A stretch of 64,000 nt of DNA from contig JBAZEM010000015.1 of assembly GCA_041653875.1 (NCBI GenBank), positions 1 to 64,000 of the forward strand. The letters run 5' to 3'. Of the stretch, positions 29,372 to 37,432 are shown in pieces; within the stretch, counting starts at the first letter, position 1; every line of letters starts with the position of its first letter. The notes beneath the pieces were generated by a model that was not told the origin of the DNA, did no database searches, and saw only the letters and a list, made by a program, of their open reading frames with translations. The position numbers were made by a program, and so were the translations under genes. This stretch comes from VSJD01 sp041653875. Its GTDB lineage: Bacteria > Verrucomicrobiota > Kiritimatiellia > JAAZAB01.

Positions 29372-29710
29372 ATGACCATTAGCGAATCCAAACAGGGCAA
29401 CGTCACAATTCTGAAAGCTCAAGGCAAATTGGATGCCGTGAGTTCTCCGGAGGTCGACAAGCGTATAGTCAGCCTGGTCGAAAACGGGACCAATCAGATC
29501 GCCTTGGATCTGGCGGACGTGGACTATGTCAGCAGCGCCGGTCTGCGGGTGTTTTTATCCGCGGCCAAACGCCTGAAACAGGCGCACGGCAAGCTGGCGC
29601 TGGCCAATTTGTCCGTCCAGGTTCAGCAGATATTCGACATTGCGGGATTTGAAAGTATTCTGCCGGTTTTTAAAACTATCGACGAAGCCGTCGCCGCCTG
29701 CTCAATATGA
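29372..29710 (+). CDS. STAS-domain anti-sigma factor antagonist
   Basis: 112 residues, SpoIIAA/RsbV-like. The phosphorylatable Ser is in DVDYVSSAGLRVFLSAAK, preceded by LKAQGKLDAVSSPEVDK. In partner-switching systems the unphosphorylated form sequesters an RsbW/SpoIIAB kinase. Such a kinase-like gene lies two genes downstream at 30512-30928, same strand, with a GPP34 gene between. The ATG at 29372 follows GCAGGGAG at suitable spacing. Confidence 0.92.
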   Translation: MTISESKQGNVTILKAQGKLDAVSSPEVDKRIVSLVENGTNQIALDLADVDYVSSAGLRVFLSAAKRLKQAHGKLALANLSVQVQQIFDIAGFESILPVFKTIDEAVAACSI

Positions 29711-29815
29711 TTTCAGTGTAGAGCGTCGGTCTGATGTGCGGCGGCTACAGGTTGTAGCCGCGAGGTGATAGGCCAGCAACGCTTCGCGGGCAGGCTCGCG
29801 CAGGAGGATATAAAA

Positions 29816-30472
29816 ATGCTAAGTTTTGCCGAAGAAATTTTTTTGCTCGCCCTTGACGACAAACAAGGTGTCATCAAACCGTTGCCCGTCTCGGCGCTGG
29901 ATTACGCTTTGGCCGGCGCGTTGCTCATGGACTTGGCGCTCCAGGATCGGATTGACACGGATTTGACCAGTTTGAGCGTCACTAACTCCAGCCCAACCGG
30001 CGATCCCATTCTGGACGACACCTTGCGCGACCTCCAGATGAAACCGGAACCTCAGCCAACCGGCTTTTGGCTGAAGCACTTTGCCGACCAGTCCAAGCGT
30101 ATTCAGGAACGGGTACTGGCGCGGCTGATCCAGAAAGGCATCCTTAAACAGGAAAACCGGCGAATTCTATGGGTATTTGAAGTGCGCCGCTATCCGCTCA
30201 TAGACAACCACGAGGTCAAGGAAGTCAAGACACGGTTGCGGGAGCTGATCCTCAGCGACGATATTCCCGACGCGCGTGAAGTCGTGCTGATCAATCTGGG
30301 CAACGCTTGCCGGCTTTTGGACGACCTGTTCACGCCGGCGGAATACGAACAGGTGCGTGCGCGGATCGCCGCGCTGGCCCGCCTGGACCTGATCGGCCAG
30401 GAAATGGCCAAATCAATCCGTGAAATCGAACGCACGATGGCCATTGCCATGTCCATGACGATGATGGCCTGA
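29816..30472 (+). CDS. GPP34 (GOLPH3/Vps74-like) phosphoprotein
   Basis: 218 residues. N-terminal SFAEEIFLLALDDKQG and ALAGALLMDLALQDRID match the GPP34 fold. The eukaryotic members bind phosphatidylinositol-4-phosphate at the Golgi; the role of bacterial members is largely unknown and lipid-headgroup or membrane binding is inferred. RERL-type sequences appear in HEVKEVKTRLRELIL. The C-terminus ends in a Met-rich helix (IERTMAIAMSMTMM). AGGAGG at 29802-29807 fixes the ATG at 29816. It sits between the STAS and RsbW-like genes, suggesting it is an input or output of that switch. Confidence 0.85.
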   Translation: MLSFAEEIFLLALDDKQGVIKPLPVSALDYALAGALLMDLALQDRIDTDLTSLSVTNSSPTGDPILDDTLRDLQMKPEPQPTGFWLKHFADQSKRIQERVLARLIQKGILKQENRRILWVFEVRRYPLIDNHEVKEVKTRLRELILSDDIPDAREVVLINLGNACRLLDDLFTPAEYEQVRARIAALARLDLIGQEMAKSIREIERTMAIAMSMTMMA

Positions 30473-30511
30473 ACGATCGCGCAAGTGTCCTCCCAAATTC
30501 CCCGTTGCGTC

Positions 30512-30928
30512 ATGAGCGACTCTCTCAGTCAAACCATCGGAAATACGCTGGCATCCATACCGCCGCTGATAACCGCGGTCAACAGTTTCCTGGATCGGAA
30601 GGCCGTGCCGCGCGAGGCAATCTTTCGGGTCAACCTGGCCATTGAAGAGATTGTCACCAACATCGTCAAATACGGTTACGACGACCCGGGACATCACGAC
30701 ATCACGGTGAATCTCACGCTGTTCCCCGAGACGATTCGCTTGCAGTTGCAAGATGACGGGCGCCCCTTCGACCCGTTGCAGGCCCCCGAGCCAAACGTCC
30801 ATTTGCCGCTGGACCAGCGCAAAATCGGCGGCCTGGGTTTGCACCTTGTTCGTACAATGGTCGGCCGGATCGCTTACCGGCGGGAAAACGGAGCCAACAT
30901 CCTGGCAATGGACATTGCGCGGCAGTGA
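30512..30928 (+). CDS. RsbW/SpoIIAB-like anti-sigma kinase
   Basis: 138 residues, a minimal HATPase_c protein. The N-box is NLAIEEIVTNIVKYGY, the G1 box QDDGRPFDP and the G2 box IGGLGLHLVRTMVGRI. Proteins of this kind phosphorylate a STAS antagonist and bind a sigma factor or another partner. The start may be the GTG at 30485 or the ATG at 30512; the latter matches the family N-terminus. No sigma factor gene is adjacent, so the partner is unknown. Confidence 0.9.
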   Translation: MSDSLSQTIGNTLASIPPLITAVNSFLDRKAVPREAIFRVNLAIEEIVTNIVKYGYDDPGHHDITVNLTLFPETIRLQLQDDGRPFDPLQAPEPNVHLPLDQRKIGGLGLHLVRTMVGRIAYRRENGANILAMDIARQ

Positions 30929-31011
30929 AGGAATAGCGTCGGCCTGTCAGGCAAGCCGCGCCGGCGCGCCGCAGCTGCGAATCATGACAACCGCGCTTAA
31001 GGAATAATTCT

Positions 31012-32112
31012 CTATCGCGGCGCCGCATCCGGAAGGCCGCCGTCCACGGGAATCGTGGCGCCGGTGGTCGGCGTCTGTCGGGTGGCGAAAAAAATTACGG
31101 CGTTGGCCACGTGGTCGGGCGTCACCCTGGCCTTCAACAAATTCCGGTTGCGATAATATTCTTCCAGCCCTTTTTCATCGAGACCGCGGGCCTTCATGCG
31201 CGAAGGCCCCACCTCGGCCCATAAGCCCGACTTGCGTTGGCCGTCGGAAAAAACGGCGTCGGGCGCCACCATGTTCACACGGATGTCGAGCGGCGCCAGT
31301 TCAAGGCTGGCGATGCGCGCCAACTGATGGGCCGCCGCCTTGGTGGCGCTGTAGGCCCCAAACTGCGCCCCGGGGGCAAATACGTTCTTGGTGGAAATCA
31401 AAATTATATCGCCGCCCGTCGCCTGGCGGCCCAAACGCCGGCCGGCTTCCGCCAGGGTCAACAAGGTTCCCTCCACATTGACACGCTCCAAGCGCCGAAA
31501 GGCCTCCACATCCAGATCGACCAGCGGCGCCACCATGGCAATCCCGGCATTGACCACAATAATATCAACCCCACCCCACGCCTCGGCCACAGCATCGAAT
31601 CCGCCCGCCACGGAAACGCCATCGGTAACATCCATAAGCACGCTCATGATGCGCCCAGGCGCGACCGGGTTCAGTTCCCGCACCAGATTATCCAAAGCGT
31701 CGCGCGCCAGATCGGCGGCGGCCACATGCGCGCCCTGCGCCAGCAAGCCGCGGCAAATCCCAGCCCCGATGGCGCCCGCCGCGCCGGTGACCAGAACGAT
31801 TTCGTTTTGCAGAGGCGCCCGCGCCGACGCCGCACCGCGCTCAATGCGATAGGCGCGCCCGCCAGGCATGCTGATTCTGTCAGGCCGGACGGCGGACTGC
31901 GGCAGGCCGGCCCGCAATTGACTGCGGAGTTCGGCATCCGCCGCCTTGCTCACAACATGCTCCAAGTCAATCGTCACACCGGATGCCCCGGAGTCTGGAG
32001 CACAGGACTTGAATATGACTCTCTGCCGGGGGGCGTCGGGGCAATCGGCCGGTTCGGCCAGCAGTCCCCGAAGGATGGCCAGAAGACGGGCATTATTATT
32101 TTGGCTGTCCAT
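31012..32112 (-). CDS. Short-chain dehydrogenase/reductase with N-terminal extension
   Basis: 366 residues. The first ~100 are of unknown fold. Then follows a Rossmann domain with VTGAAGAIGAGI (TGxxxGxG), VVNAGIA (NAG), a catalytic-Ser region ILISTKN, and YSATK (catalytic Tyr and Lys). The domain resembles the C-terminal half of bifunctional rhamnulose-1-phosphate aldolase/lactaldehyde dehydrogenases, with the aldolase part reduced. The LsrF-like gene lies 110 bases upstream on the same strand, hinting at a shared sugar-breakdown role. Substrate unknown. Confidence 0.82.
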   Translation of the reverse strand: MDSQNNNARLLAILRGLLAEPADCPDAPRQRVIFKSCAPDSGASGVTIDLEHVVSKAADAELRSQLRAGLPQSAVRPDRISMPGGRAYRIERGAASARAPLQNEIVLVTGAAGAIGAGICRGLLAQGAHVAAADLARDALDNLVRELNPVAPGRIMSVLMDVTDGVSVAGGFDAVAEAWGGVDIIVVNAGIAMVAPLVDLDVEAFRRLERVNVEGTLLTLAEAGRRLGRQATGGDIILISTKNVFAPGAQFGAYSATKAAAHQLARIASLELAPLDIRVNMVAPDAVFSDGQRKSGLWAEVGPSRMKARGLDEKGLEEYYRNRNLLKARVTPDHVANAVIFFATRQTPTTGATIPVDGGLPDAAPR

Positions 32113-32222
32113 AACGGCCTTTTGGCATGATTCACCGGTTCACGGTTGTCAAAGCATTCGGCGCCGCGCCTTGGCTTCAACCTTTGAACGGTGAACCGTG
32201 AACCCAAGAACCTGCGATTGCT
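32113..32222. repeat. Intergenic inverted repeat GGTTCACGGTT family
   Basis: TTCACCGGTTCACGGTT at 32130-32146 is matched by inverted GAACGGTGAACCGTGAA at 32187-32203, a potential long stem between the LsrF-like and SDR genes. Same family as 13475-13570 and 42830-42975. Confidence 0.6.
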
Positions 32223-33107
32223 TCAATTCTTCTTGGCGCTCAAGGTCCGATAATATTCGAGCGCCTCGGCGGGCTTCATATTCTCGTGCACGACCTTGCG
32301 AATCGTCTTGAGCATGCCCGCCGGACAATCGCTTTGGAAAATGTTCCGCCCCATGTCCACGCCGGCGGCGCCTTCCTGAACAGCGTTATAGGCCATGGTG
32401 AGCGCATCCGGTTCGGGCAGTTTTTTGCCGCCGGCCATGACAATCGGCACCGGACAGGAGGCCGTGATGGAGTCGAACCCCTGCGGCACATAATAGGTCT
32501 TGACCACGTGCGCGCCCAACTCAGCGCAGATGCGGCAGGCCAGCCGGAAATACTTGGCGTCGCGCACCATGTCCTTGCCGACCGCCGTGACGGCCATGAC
32601 GGGAATGCCGTAGCGCAGGCCGAGGTCCACCAGGCGGGTCAGGTTATGGACCGAGCGGGTCTCGAACTCGCCGCCGATGAACACCTGGATCGCCAGGGCC
32701 GAGACGTTCATGCGGATGGCATCCTCGATATCCACGGCCAATTCCTCGTTGGAGAGCTCCTTTAAAATGCTCGCCCCCCCGCTGGCACGCATGACAATCG
32801 GCTGGGCGCAGGCGGGCGGAATCGTGCTGCGCAGGATGCCGCGCGTCAGCATGAGCGCGTCGCAATAAGGAACGAGCGGGACGATATTCAAGTCCACGCG
32901 TTCCAACCCCGTGGTGGGCCCCTGAAAATAGCCGTGGTCGATGGCCAGCATGACCGTATGGCCGTCGCGGGGATTGAAAATTCGCGCCAGGCGGTTGCGC
33001 ATGCCCCAGTCCAGCGCGCCCGAACCCTTCAAGAAAAAGCCCGGAGTCTTCATGGGAATATCTTCGTAAAATTTTTTGCCTTCTTTAAGGGCTTCCGGAT
33101 CCGGCAT
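32223..33107 (-). CDS. lsrF: LsrF-like class I aldolase/thiolase
   Basis: 294 residues and closely similar to enterobacterial LsrF (3-hydroxy-5-phosphonooxypentane-2,4-dione thiolase of autoinducer-2 breakdown). Shared stretches include KGSGALDWGMRNRLARIFNP, AIDHGYFQGPTTGLERVD, LTRGILRS, AVGKDMVRDAKYF, and GGKKLPEPDAL with GVDMGRNIFQSD. KTYYV carries the likely Schiff-base Lys. AAAGGAG upstream fixes the ATG at 33107. No lsrK, lsrG or lsr transporter is in the window, so an autoinducer role is not certain; DeoC/FbaB-like sugar-phosphate cleavage is an alternative. Confidence 0.85.
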   Translation of the reverse strand: MPDPEALKEGKKFYEDIPMKTPGFFLKGSGALDWGMRNRLARIFNPRDGHTVMLAIDHGYFQGPTTGLERVDLNIVPLVPYCDALMLTRGILRSTIPPACAQPIVMRASGGASILKELSNEELAVDIEDAIRMNVSALAIQVFIGGEFETRSVHNLTRLVDLGLRYGIPVMAVTAVGKDMVRDAKYFRLACRICAELGAHVVKTYYVPQGFDSITASCPVPIVMAGGKKLPEPDALTMAYNAVQEGAAGVDMGRNIFQSDCPAGMLKTIRKVVHENMKPAEALEYYRTLSAKKN

Positions 33108-33300
33108 GACGGTGCTCCTTTGAATTGTCCGAACTTTCCAAACAGCCAAGGTGAAATTAAATTTATCTTTTCATTTTTCGAGGGGCATGTCAAGCGCCGC
33201 CGGCTTGGCGCACCGCCAAAAGACTTGTCACGGTTTCGGACATGGGTATAATGAGGCTGGACATTACGACAAAATTGCGGCACGCAACACAACAAACAAC

Positions 33301-34080
33301 ATGCGGCTTCTTCTCTACAATGTGCGTTATTGCACGGGGCATGGCGGACAGTTCCATCTGCCGTGGAGCGGCTATCTGAATCGGACCGCCCGCCGGCTCG
33401 ACCAGATCACCGCGTTCATCAAAACGATGGCGCCCGACATTGTCGGCCTGCTGGAAGTCGATGCCGGCTCCTATCGCTCGCGGCGGCACAACCAGGCGGC
33501 CCTGATCGCGGAGGCCATCGGCCACTATCATGTTTATCATTCCAAGTATTCGGAGCGCTCCCTTGCGCGCCATTTGCCGGTGATGGGCAAACAGGTCAAC
33601 GCCTTCCTGTGCCGCGATGCCATCCACGCCCGGCGGTTTCATTTTTTCAAGAAGGGTGTCAAACGACTGGTGATCGAACTGGAACTTCAAAATCTCGTTA
33701 TTTTCCTCGTGCATCTTTCGCTGGGCTTTCGATCCCGCCAGGATCAACTGGGCGATCTCTACACCCTGGTCCAAACGACTCAAAAGCCTTGCATCGTGGC
33801 TGGAGATTTCAATGCTTTTTGGGGGAATCGCGAAATCAAACTGTTCCTGGCCGCCACCGGCCTGGTCAGCGCCTGCGCCCAGCCCTGCCCGTCCTTTCCC
33901 AGCTGGAAACCAAGGCGCCAACTGGATTTCATCCTGCACAGTTCCTCCATTCGAATCGCGGATTTTTTCATGCCGCAGGTGACATTCTCCGATCACTTGC
34001 CGCTGGTCTGCGATTTCGAAATTCAACGACCGGAAACCGATCGAAAAGGTTCGACTCCCGGGAGGCTTAAACGGAAGTAA
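33301..34080 (+). CDS. Endonuclease/exonuclease/phosphatase-fold protein
   Basis: 259 residues of the EEP superfamily. Active-site pieces: YNVRY, a metal-binding Glu in VGLLEVDAG, GDFNAFWGN, and the C-terminal FSDHLPLVCDF. Members cleave phosphodiesters or phosphomonoesters (exonuclease III, sphingomyelinase and others). No feature identifies the substrate and no signal peptide is seen. ATG at 33301. Confidence 0.85.
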   Translation: MRLLLYNVRYCTGHGGQFHLPWSGYLNRTARRLDQITAFIKTMAPDIVGLLEVDAGSYRSRRHNQAALIAEAIGHYHVYHSKYSERSLARHLPVMGKQVNAFLCRDAIHARRFHFFKKGVKRLVIELELQNLVIFLVHLSLGFRSRQDQLGDLYTLVQTTQKPCIVAGDFNAFWGNREIKLFLAATGLVSACAQPCPSFPSWKPRRQLDFILHSSSIRIADFFMPQVTFSDHLPLVCDFEIQRPETDRKGSTPGRLKRK

Positions 34081-34174
34081 AACGTCCGCGCGCACGTAAC
34101 GCCCTTCGGGCGGACTCTTGAGCCGCGGCGCTGGCGCCGTGGCCTGCCCACCCGCCTAAGCACGGAATCAGCCG

Positions 34175-35515
34175 ATGACACAACCGGCATATTTTCGCAT
34201 AGGATTAATTTTGGGTATCGCCATACTCCTGGCGGCGGACGCCGGAACCGGACCGTTGCCGGCGCCGGAGGATCCGCTGGATAACGTGGACATTTCCTCG
34301 CTGGAGCAGGCGCTCATTGAAAATCTACCGCCGGAATTGGAACTGCCCAATACCGCAGACTGGCAATCGTTTTGGAGCCAGGTCGAAATCATCCTGCAAT
34401 CGCAATCGTTGGATGACATGACCTGGTTCCAGCCCACGGTCAGGCAAGCCTGCGAATATTTGGACGCCGATCCCGCCACCCAGCCGTGGTCCGACTGGCT
34501 CAGGCAACGGCTGGATTATTTTGAAATGGCCAATGTTGCCGTCCAGGAAGTTCCATCCGAACCGGCTATGCTGCCGACCAATGCGCCATCCCCCCCGCCC
34601 CCCTCGCCGGCAATACCGGAAGCCAAGCCAAGTCTTCCCCAAAAGCCGGTGGTTGCACCGGCCGCCCGCGATGTGTTTCATCTCGTTATGTCCCAGACGC
34701 CGCCGGTCAAAGCGCCGGAGTCGTCCCGGGTGGAAACTAAGCGGCATAGCCTGATTCGCAATTTAGACCGGTGGCAAAAGAAACTGGCGCTCCGGCCGGC
34801 GCCGCCGAATGCGGCCGCGCTGGTTCCGCGCCTCAAAAAAGTGTTTCAGAGCGAAGGTTTGCCGCCGGAGCTGGTCTGGATGGCGGAAGTGGAATCGTCG
34901 TTGAATCCCGCGGCGCGCAGTCCGGTCGGCGCGCTGGGACTATTTCAACTCATGCCGGCCACCGCGCGGCGATTCGGCCTGCGCACCGGTTTCTTCGATG
35001 AGCGCAAAAACCCCGAAAAAAGCGCGCGGGCCGCCGCACAATATCTGAAGTTTCTTTATCGCGCGCTGGGATCCTGGCCGCTGGCCCTGGCGGCCTACAA
35101 TGCGGGGGAAGGTTGCGTGGGTAAATTAGTTAAGCGCAAAAAGCGGGACGCCTTCGAGGACATCGCGGATGACCTGCCGCTGGAAACCCAGATGTACGTC
35201 TCCAAGGTCATGGCCCTTGTTTCCCTGCGGGAAAACACGGCCTTCGAAAAACTGCCCGGCCCCGTGACCGTTGCAAGCTTATGCCACGTGTCAAGCAGGA
35301 CTTCGGCAACTGTTTCCTGTAGCCGAAGGCGTGAGCCCGTGGACGTCGTAGGAATCCACGCCCTCACGGGCCCGGCGACCCAGTTTGAAATCCATGTGCA
35401 TTCAATAAGTTCCGAGCCAGTTTTTGCCCCGTCCGGAACGACCGCACTCAATTTATGCTTGCAATTCGAGGCCAAACCGACAGAATGCACGAGTTTGTTG
35501 GACGAAATATTTTAA
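34175..35515 (+). CDS. Lytic transglycosylase, SLT domain (MltD-like)
   Basis: 446 residues. An N-terminal signal sequence (IGLILGIAILLAADAG) precedes a Pro-rich linker (about 130-160) and an SLT domain at about 215-340. The catalytic Glu is in WMAEVESSLNP, followed by SPVGALGLFQLMPATARRFGL and LALAAYNAGEG. It cleaves peptidoglycan glycan strands to anhydromuropeptides. The last ~85 residues, from VTVASLCHV, do not resemble the family. They are encoded by palindromic repeat DNA (the hairpin at about 35328-35372), so the natural C-terminus has probably been replaced. Confidence 0.88.
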   Translation: MTQPAYFRIGLILGIAILLAADAGTGPLPAPEDPLDNVDISSLEQALIENLPPELELPNTADWQSFWSQVEIILQSQSLDDMTWFQPTVRQACEYLDADPATQPWSDWLRQRLDYFEMANVAVQEVPSEPAMLPTNAPSPPPPSPAIPEAKPSLPQKPVVAPAARDVFHLVMSQTPPVKAPESSRVETKRHSLIRNLDRWQKKLALRPAPPNAAALVPRLKKVFQSEGLPPELVWMAEVESSLNPAARSPVGALGLFQLMPATARRFGLRTGFFDERKNPEKSARAAAQYLKFLYRALGSWPLALAAYNAGEGCVGKLVKRKKRDAFEDIADDLPLETQMYVSKVMALVSLRENTAFEKLPGPVTVASLCHVSSRTSATVSCSRRREPVDVVGIHALTGPATQFEIHVHSISSEPVFAPSGTTALNLCLQFEAKPTECTSLLDEIF

Positions 35516-35520
35516 TTTAA

Positions 35521-35634
35521 GGTGGGGTACCGAAGTGGCCAACCGGGGCAGACTGTTCCGCCAAAGGCGGACCCGCCTCCGGCGGGAAATCTGCTAATAC
35601 AACTTGTCCGTCTATGGCGGAAACAATATTTTAA
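35521..35634 (+). repeat. 114-base tandem unit 1: interrupted tRNA-Tyr 5' half
   Basis: Starts with the first 36 bases of tRNA-Tyr (to ...GACTGT). Then come a 15+15-base double hairpin (35557-35586), AAATCTG, about 13 further bases, a single hairpin TCCGTC-TAT-GGCGGA (35608-35622), and AACAATATTTTAA. The tRNA 3' half is missing, so this is not a functional tRNA. Confidence 0.92.
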
Positions 35635-35771
35635 GGTGGGGTACCGAAGTGGCCAACCGGGGCAGACTGTNNNNNNNNNNCGGGGCAGACTGTTCCGCCA
35701 AAGGCGGACCCGCCTCCGGCGGGAAATCTGCTAATACAACTTGTCCGTCTATGGCGGAAACAATATTTTAA
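35635..35771 (+). repeat. Tandem unit 2 with assembly gap
   Basis: A second copy of the unit, broken by ten Ns at 35671-35680, after which CGGGGCAGACTGT is repeated. The scaffolder joined two contigs inside the array, so the true number of units is unknown. Confidence 0.9.
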
Positions 35772-35885
35772 GGTGGGGTACCGAAGTGGCCAACCGGGGC
35801 AGACTGTTCCGCCAAAGGCGGACCCGCCTCCGGCGGGAAATCTGCTAATACAACTTGTCCGTCTATGGCGGAAACAATATTTTAA
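35772..35885 (+). repeat. 114-base tandem unit 3
   Basis: By eye identical in layout and sequence to unit 1, ending directly at the intact tRNA-Tyr. The period is exactly 114 bases between units 1-2 and 3-tRNA starts. Confidence 0.92.
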
Positions 35886-35968
35886 GGTGGGGTACCGAAG
35901 TGGCCAACCGGGGCAGACTGTAAATCTGTTGGCTAACGCCTTCGATGGTTCGAATCCATCCCCCACCA
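35886..35968 (+). tRNA. tRNA-Tyr (GUA)
   Basis: 83 bases, class II. The acceptor GGTGGGG (35886-35892) pairs with CCCCACC (35961-35967). The anticodon loop CTGTAAA gives GUA. There is a long variable arm (GGC ... GCC) and T-arm GATGGTTCGAATCCATC. CCA is not encoded: the discriminator A is followed by CCC. The GUA anticodon makes it a substrate for the queuosine pathway represented by tgt and queC. Confidence 0.95.
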
Positions 35969-35975
35969 CCCTGTC

Positions 35976-36314
35976 ATGGACCTGACATCTGCGATCGCGG
36001 TTGTTCTGCCTAAACCTGCCGCCTATGTCGTTGCTTCTTCCACCGCTGATTACCTGTATAAAGGCTGTTCACGCAATCTACGCGCACGCCTGAAAGATCA
36101 TCAAGCCGGTCGTGAGCCCCGCACAAAAAACAGACGGCCGTTGAACCTGGTTTATGTTAAGTACTTCGACTCCTATTCCGACGCCACAGCGATGGAACGC
36201 TATCTTAAATCCGGCCAAGGCCGGTTGTGGTTAAAGGCATTTTTGCAAGCTTCGCCGGGGCAGACTGTTCCGCCAGAAGGCGGACCCGCCTCCGGCGGGA
36301 AATCTGTTGGCTAA
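35976..36314 (+). CDS. GIY-YIG nuclease family protein, copy 1
   Basis: 112 residues. The GIY-YIG fold is visible as PAAYVVASSTADYLYKGCSR (the GIY and YIG positions being AYV and YKG), then LRARLKDHQAG with the conserved Arg, PLNLVYVKYFDSYSDAT, AMERYLKSGQGRLWLKAFL with the metal-binding Glu. The gene starts 8 bases after tRNA-Tyr. The last ~20 residues (PGQTVPPEGG onward) are translated from tRNA sequence and the double hairpin, so the enzyme proper ends near residue 92. A close copy is at 38666. Probably a small homing-type or tRNA-gene-associated endonuclease; activity untested. Confidence 0.85.
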   Translation: MDLTSAIAVVLPKPAAYVVASSTADYLYKGCSRNLRARLKDHQAGREPRTKNRRPLNLVYVKYFDSYSDATAMERYLKSGQGRLWLKAFLQASPGQTVPPEGGPASGGKSVG

Positions 36315-36349
36315 CGCCTTCGATGGTTCGAATCCATCCCCCACCACCA
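36255..36349 (+). pseudogene. tRNA-Tyr 3' half preceded by double hairpin
   Basis: 14 bases of tRNA-Tyr 5' sequence (36255-36268) are followed by a 16+15-base double hairpin (36269-36299) and then the complete tRNA-Tyr 3' part from AAATCTG to the discriminator A (36346). CCA is encoded at 36347-36349, unlike the intact copy. The interruption falls between anticodon positions 35 and 36. The acceptor 5' strand is absent, so it cannot fold as a tRNA alone. Confidence 0.9.
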
Positions 36350-37101
36350 GCCCGCAAACATTGATTACATTGATGTATTCGACGTTTATCCCGTTTTCCC
36401 CTCTCGTACTGGTTTCTTGTCGTATCGCATAGTTTCGCTATTATAACTATCACATAACTACCACACGCGCCCTTGCTCATGTAGCACGTGCATTTCGTAG
36501 CGCATGTATTTTGACGGCGTAAATGCACGATCGCCGGTCAGGGGTATCCCAATGTAAGGGTCGGTGTGCGATAGGCGCCGGGAGCGCGTCCTATGCCGTC
36601 GCCTTGGCCGTCCCAGGGGATGATGGGCGGGGCGATCTCTGGCCTGTCAATCAATCATGAGGCATTTATTTTCAGAAGCGAAGCATCTTTGCGGAACCCT
36701 GCGACTTATCCGGCAAAGCCTTGGCGAAGACGGAAGCCAGAAACGCCATTCTTTCCTGTGGCAAACCACATGGCTTCCTGGCGAAGAAGGGTAAAAGTTT
36801 CCTTCCTCCACGCGGTTTTGCAAATCGGTGTGGAGCGTGGATGCTGTCTCTGTTTCGGGATTGGATCGCGCCAATACCTCAATGCTTGGATTGTGGTGTA
36901 GGCGCTCTTTATTCCGGGCGGTAAGTCCGTTGCGGTGTTACCGCTCTGATGGATCGAGGGCATTATCCGTCTTATGGTAGAATCGCCCAGGACGTGCGAT
37001 CACGGCGTAGCCTTTGTCCTGGCATGTGGTAAAATCGAGAAAACACAAGAGGGCAACGGTCAAGCAACGGTTTTGCTCTACACTGAACGGCGGGCAGACC
37101 T
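36350..37101. other. 752 bases without a recognisable gene
   Basis: Short open frames on both strands show no family resemblance or ribosome binding sites. Together with the flanking tRNA and integrase remnants it looks like decayed accessory DNA. Confidence 0.5.
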
Positions 37102-37419
37102 TCAAGCCGGTACGGCGACAAGAGTTTGGGCGGGGTTAATCTCCCGCTCAATGATCTCGCCCTCCTCATCTCGCACTGTTTCCACCTCGAAGCGCGTTTG
37201 CAGGTTCATCCACACGTCAACCGACGTGGCAAAGTACCGCGCGAGACGCAAGGCGGTATCCGCCGATATTCCGCGCTTGCCCAGCACAATCTCATTGATC
37301 CGGCGGGGCGGGACGCGAATATCCAACGCCAGCCGGTATTGCGTAATTCCCATCGGCTTCAAGAATTCTTCCGATAGAATTTCACCCGGATGGATGGGCT
37401 TTTGTCGTTTTGTATTCAT
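37102..37419 (-). CDS. higA: HigA-family antitoxin (XRE helix-turn-helix)
   Basis: 105 residues beginning MNTKRQKPIHPGEILSEEFL, the HigA signature. A helix-turn-helix follows (GITQYRLALDIRVPPRRINEIV, LGKRGISADTALRLARYF), then SVDVWMNLQTRFEVE. It neutralises HigB and represses its own operon. AGAGGAAA precedes the ATG. The larger frame upstream overlaps the toxin gene antiparallel in phase only and is not used. 13 bases separate it from higB. Confidence 0.95.
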   Translation of the reverse strand: MNTKRQKPIHPGEILSEEFLKPMGITQYRLALDIRVPPRRINEIVLGKRGISADTALRLARYFATSVDVWMNLQTRFEVETVRDEEGEIIEREINPAQTLVAVPA

Positions 37420-37432
37420 GGTTTCCTCTTTC

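Noticed and set aside
35631..35969. Minus-strand open frame with a repeated peptide containing FTVCPGWPLRYP
   Set aside because: It is the antisense translation of tRNA-Tyr copies, a well-known kind of false protein.
36269..36299. Insert in the anticodon of tRNA-Tyr as a spliced intron
   Set aside because: Only 31 bases, no group I or II core, wrong position for a 37/38 protein-spliced intron, and the 5' half of the tRNA is missing from this copy, so splicing could not give a tRNA.
36593..36963. Possible small genes (about 100 residues on plus, 85 on minus)
   Set aside because: No recognisable motif, no ribosome binding site, and both strands open by chance in decayed DNA.
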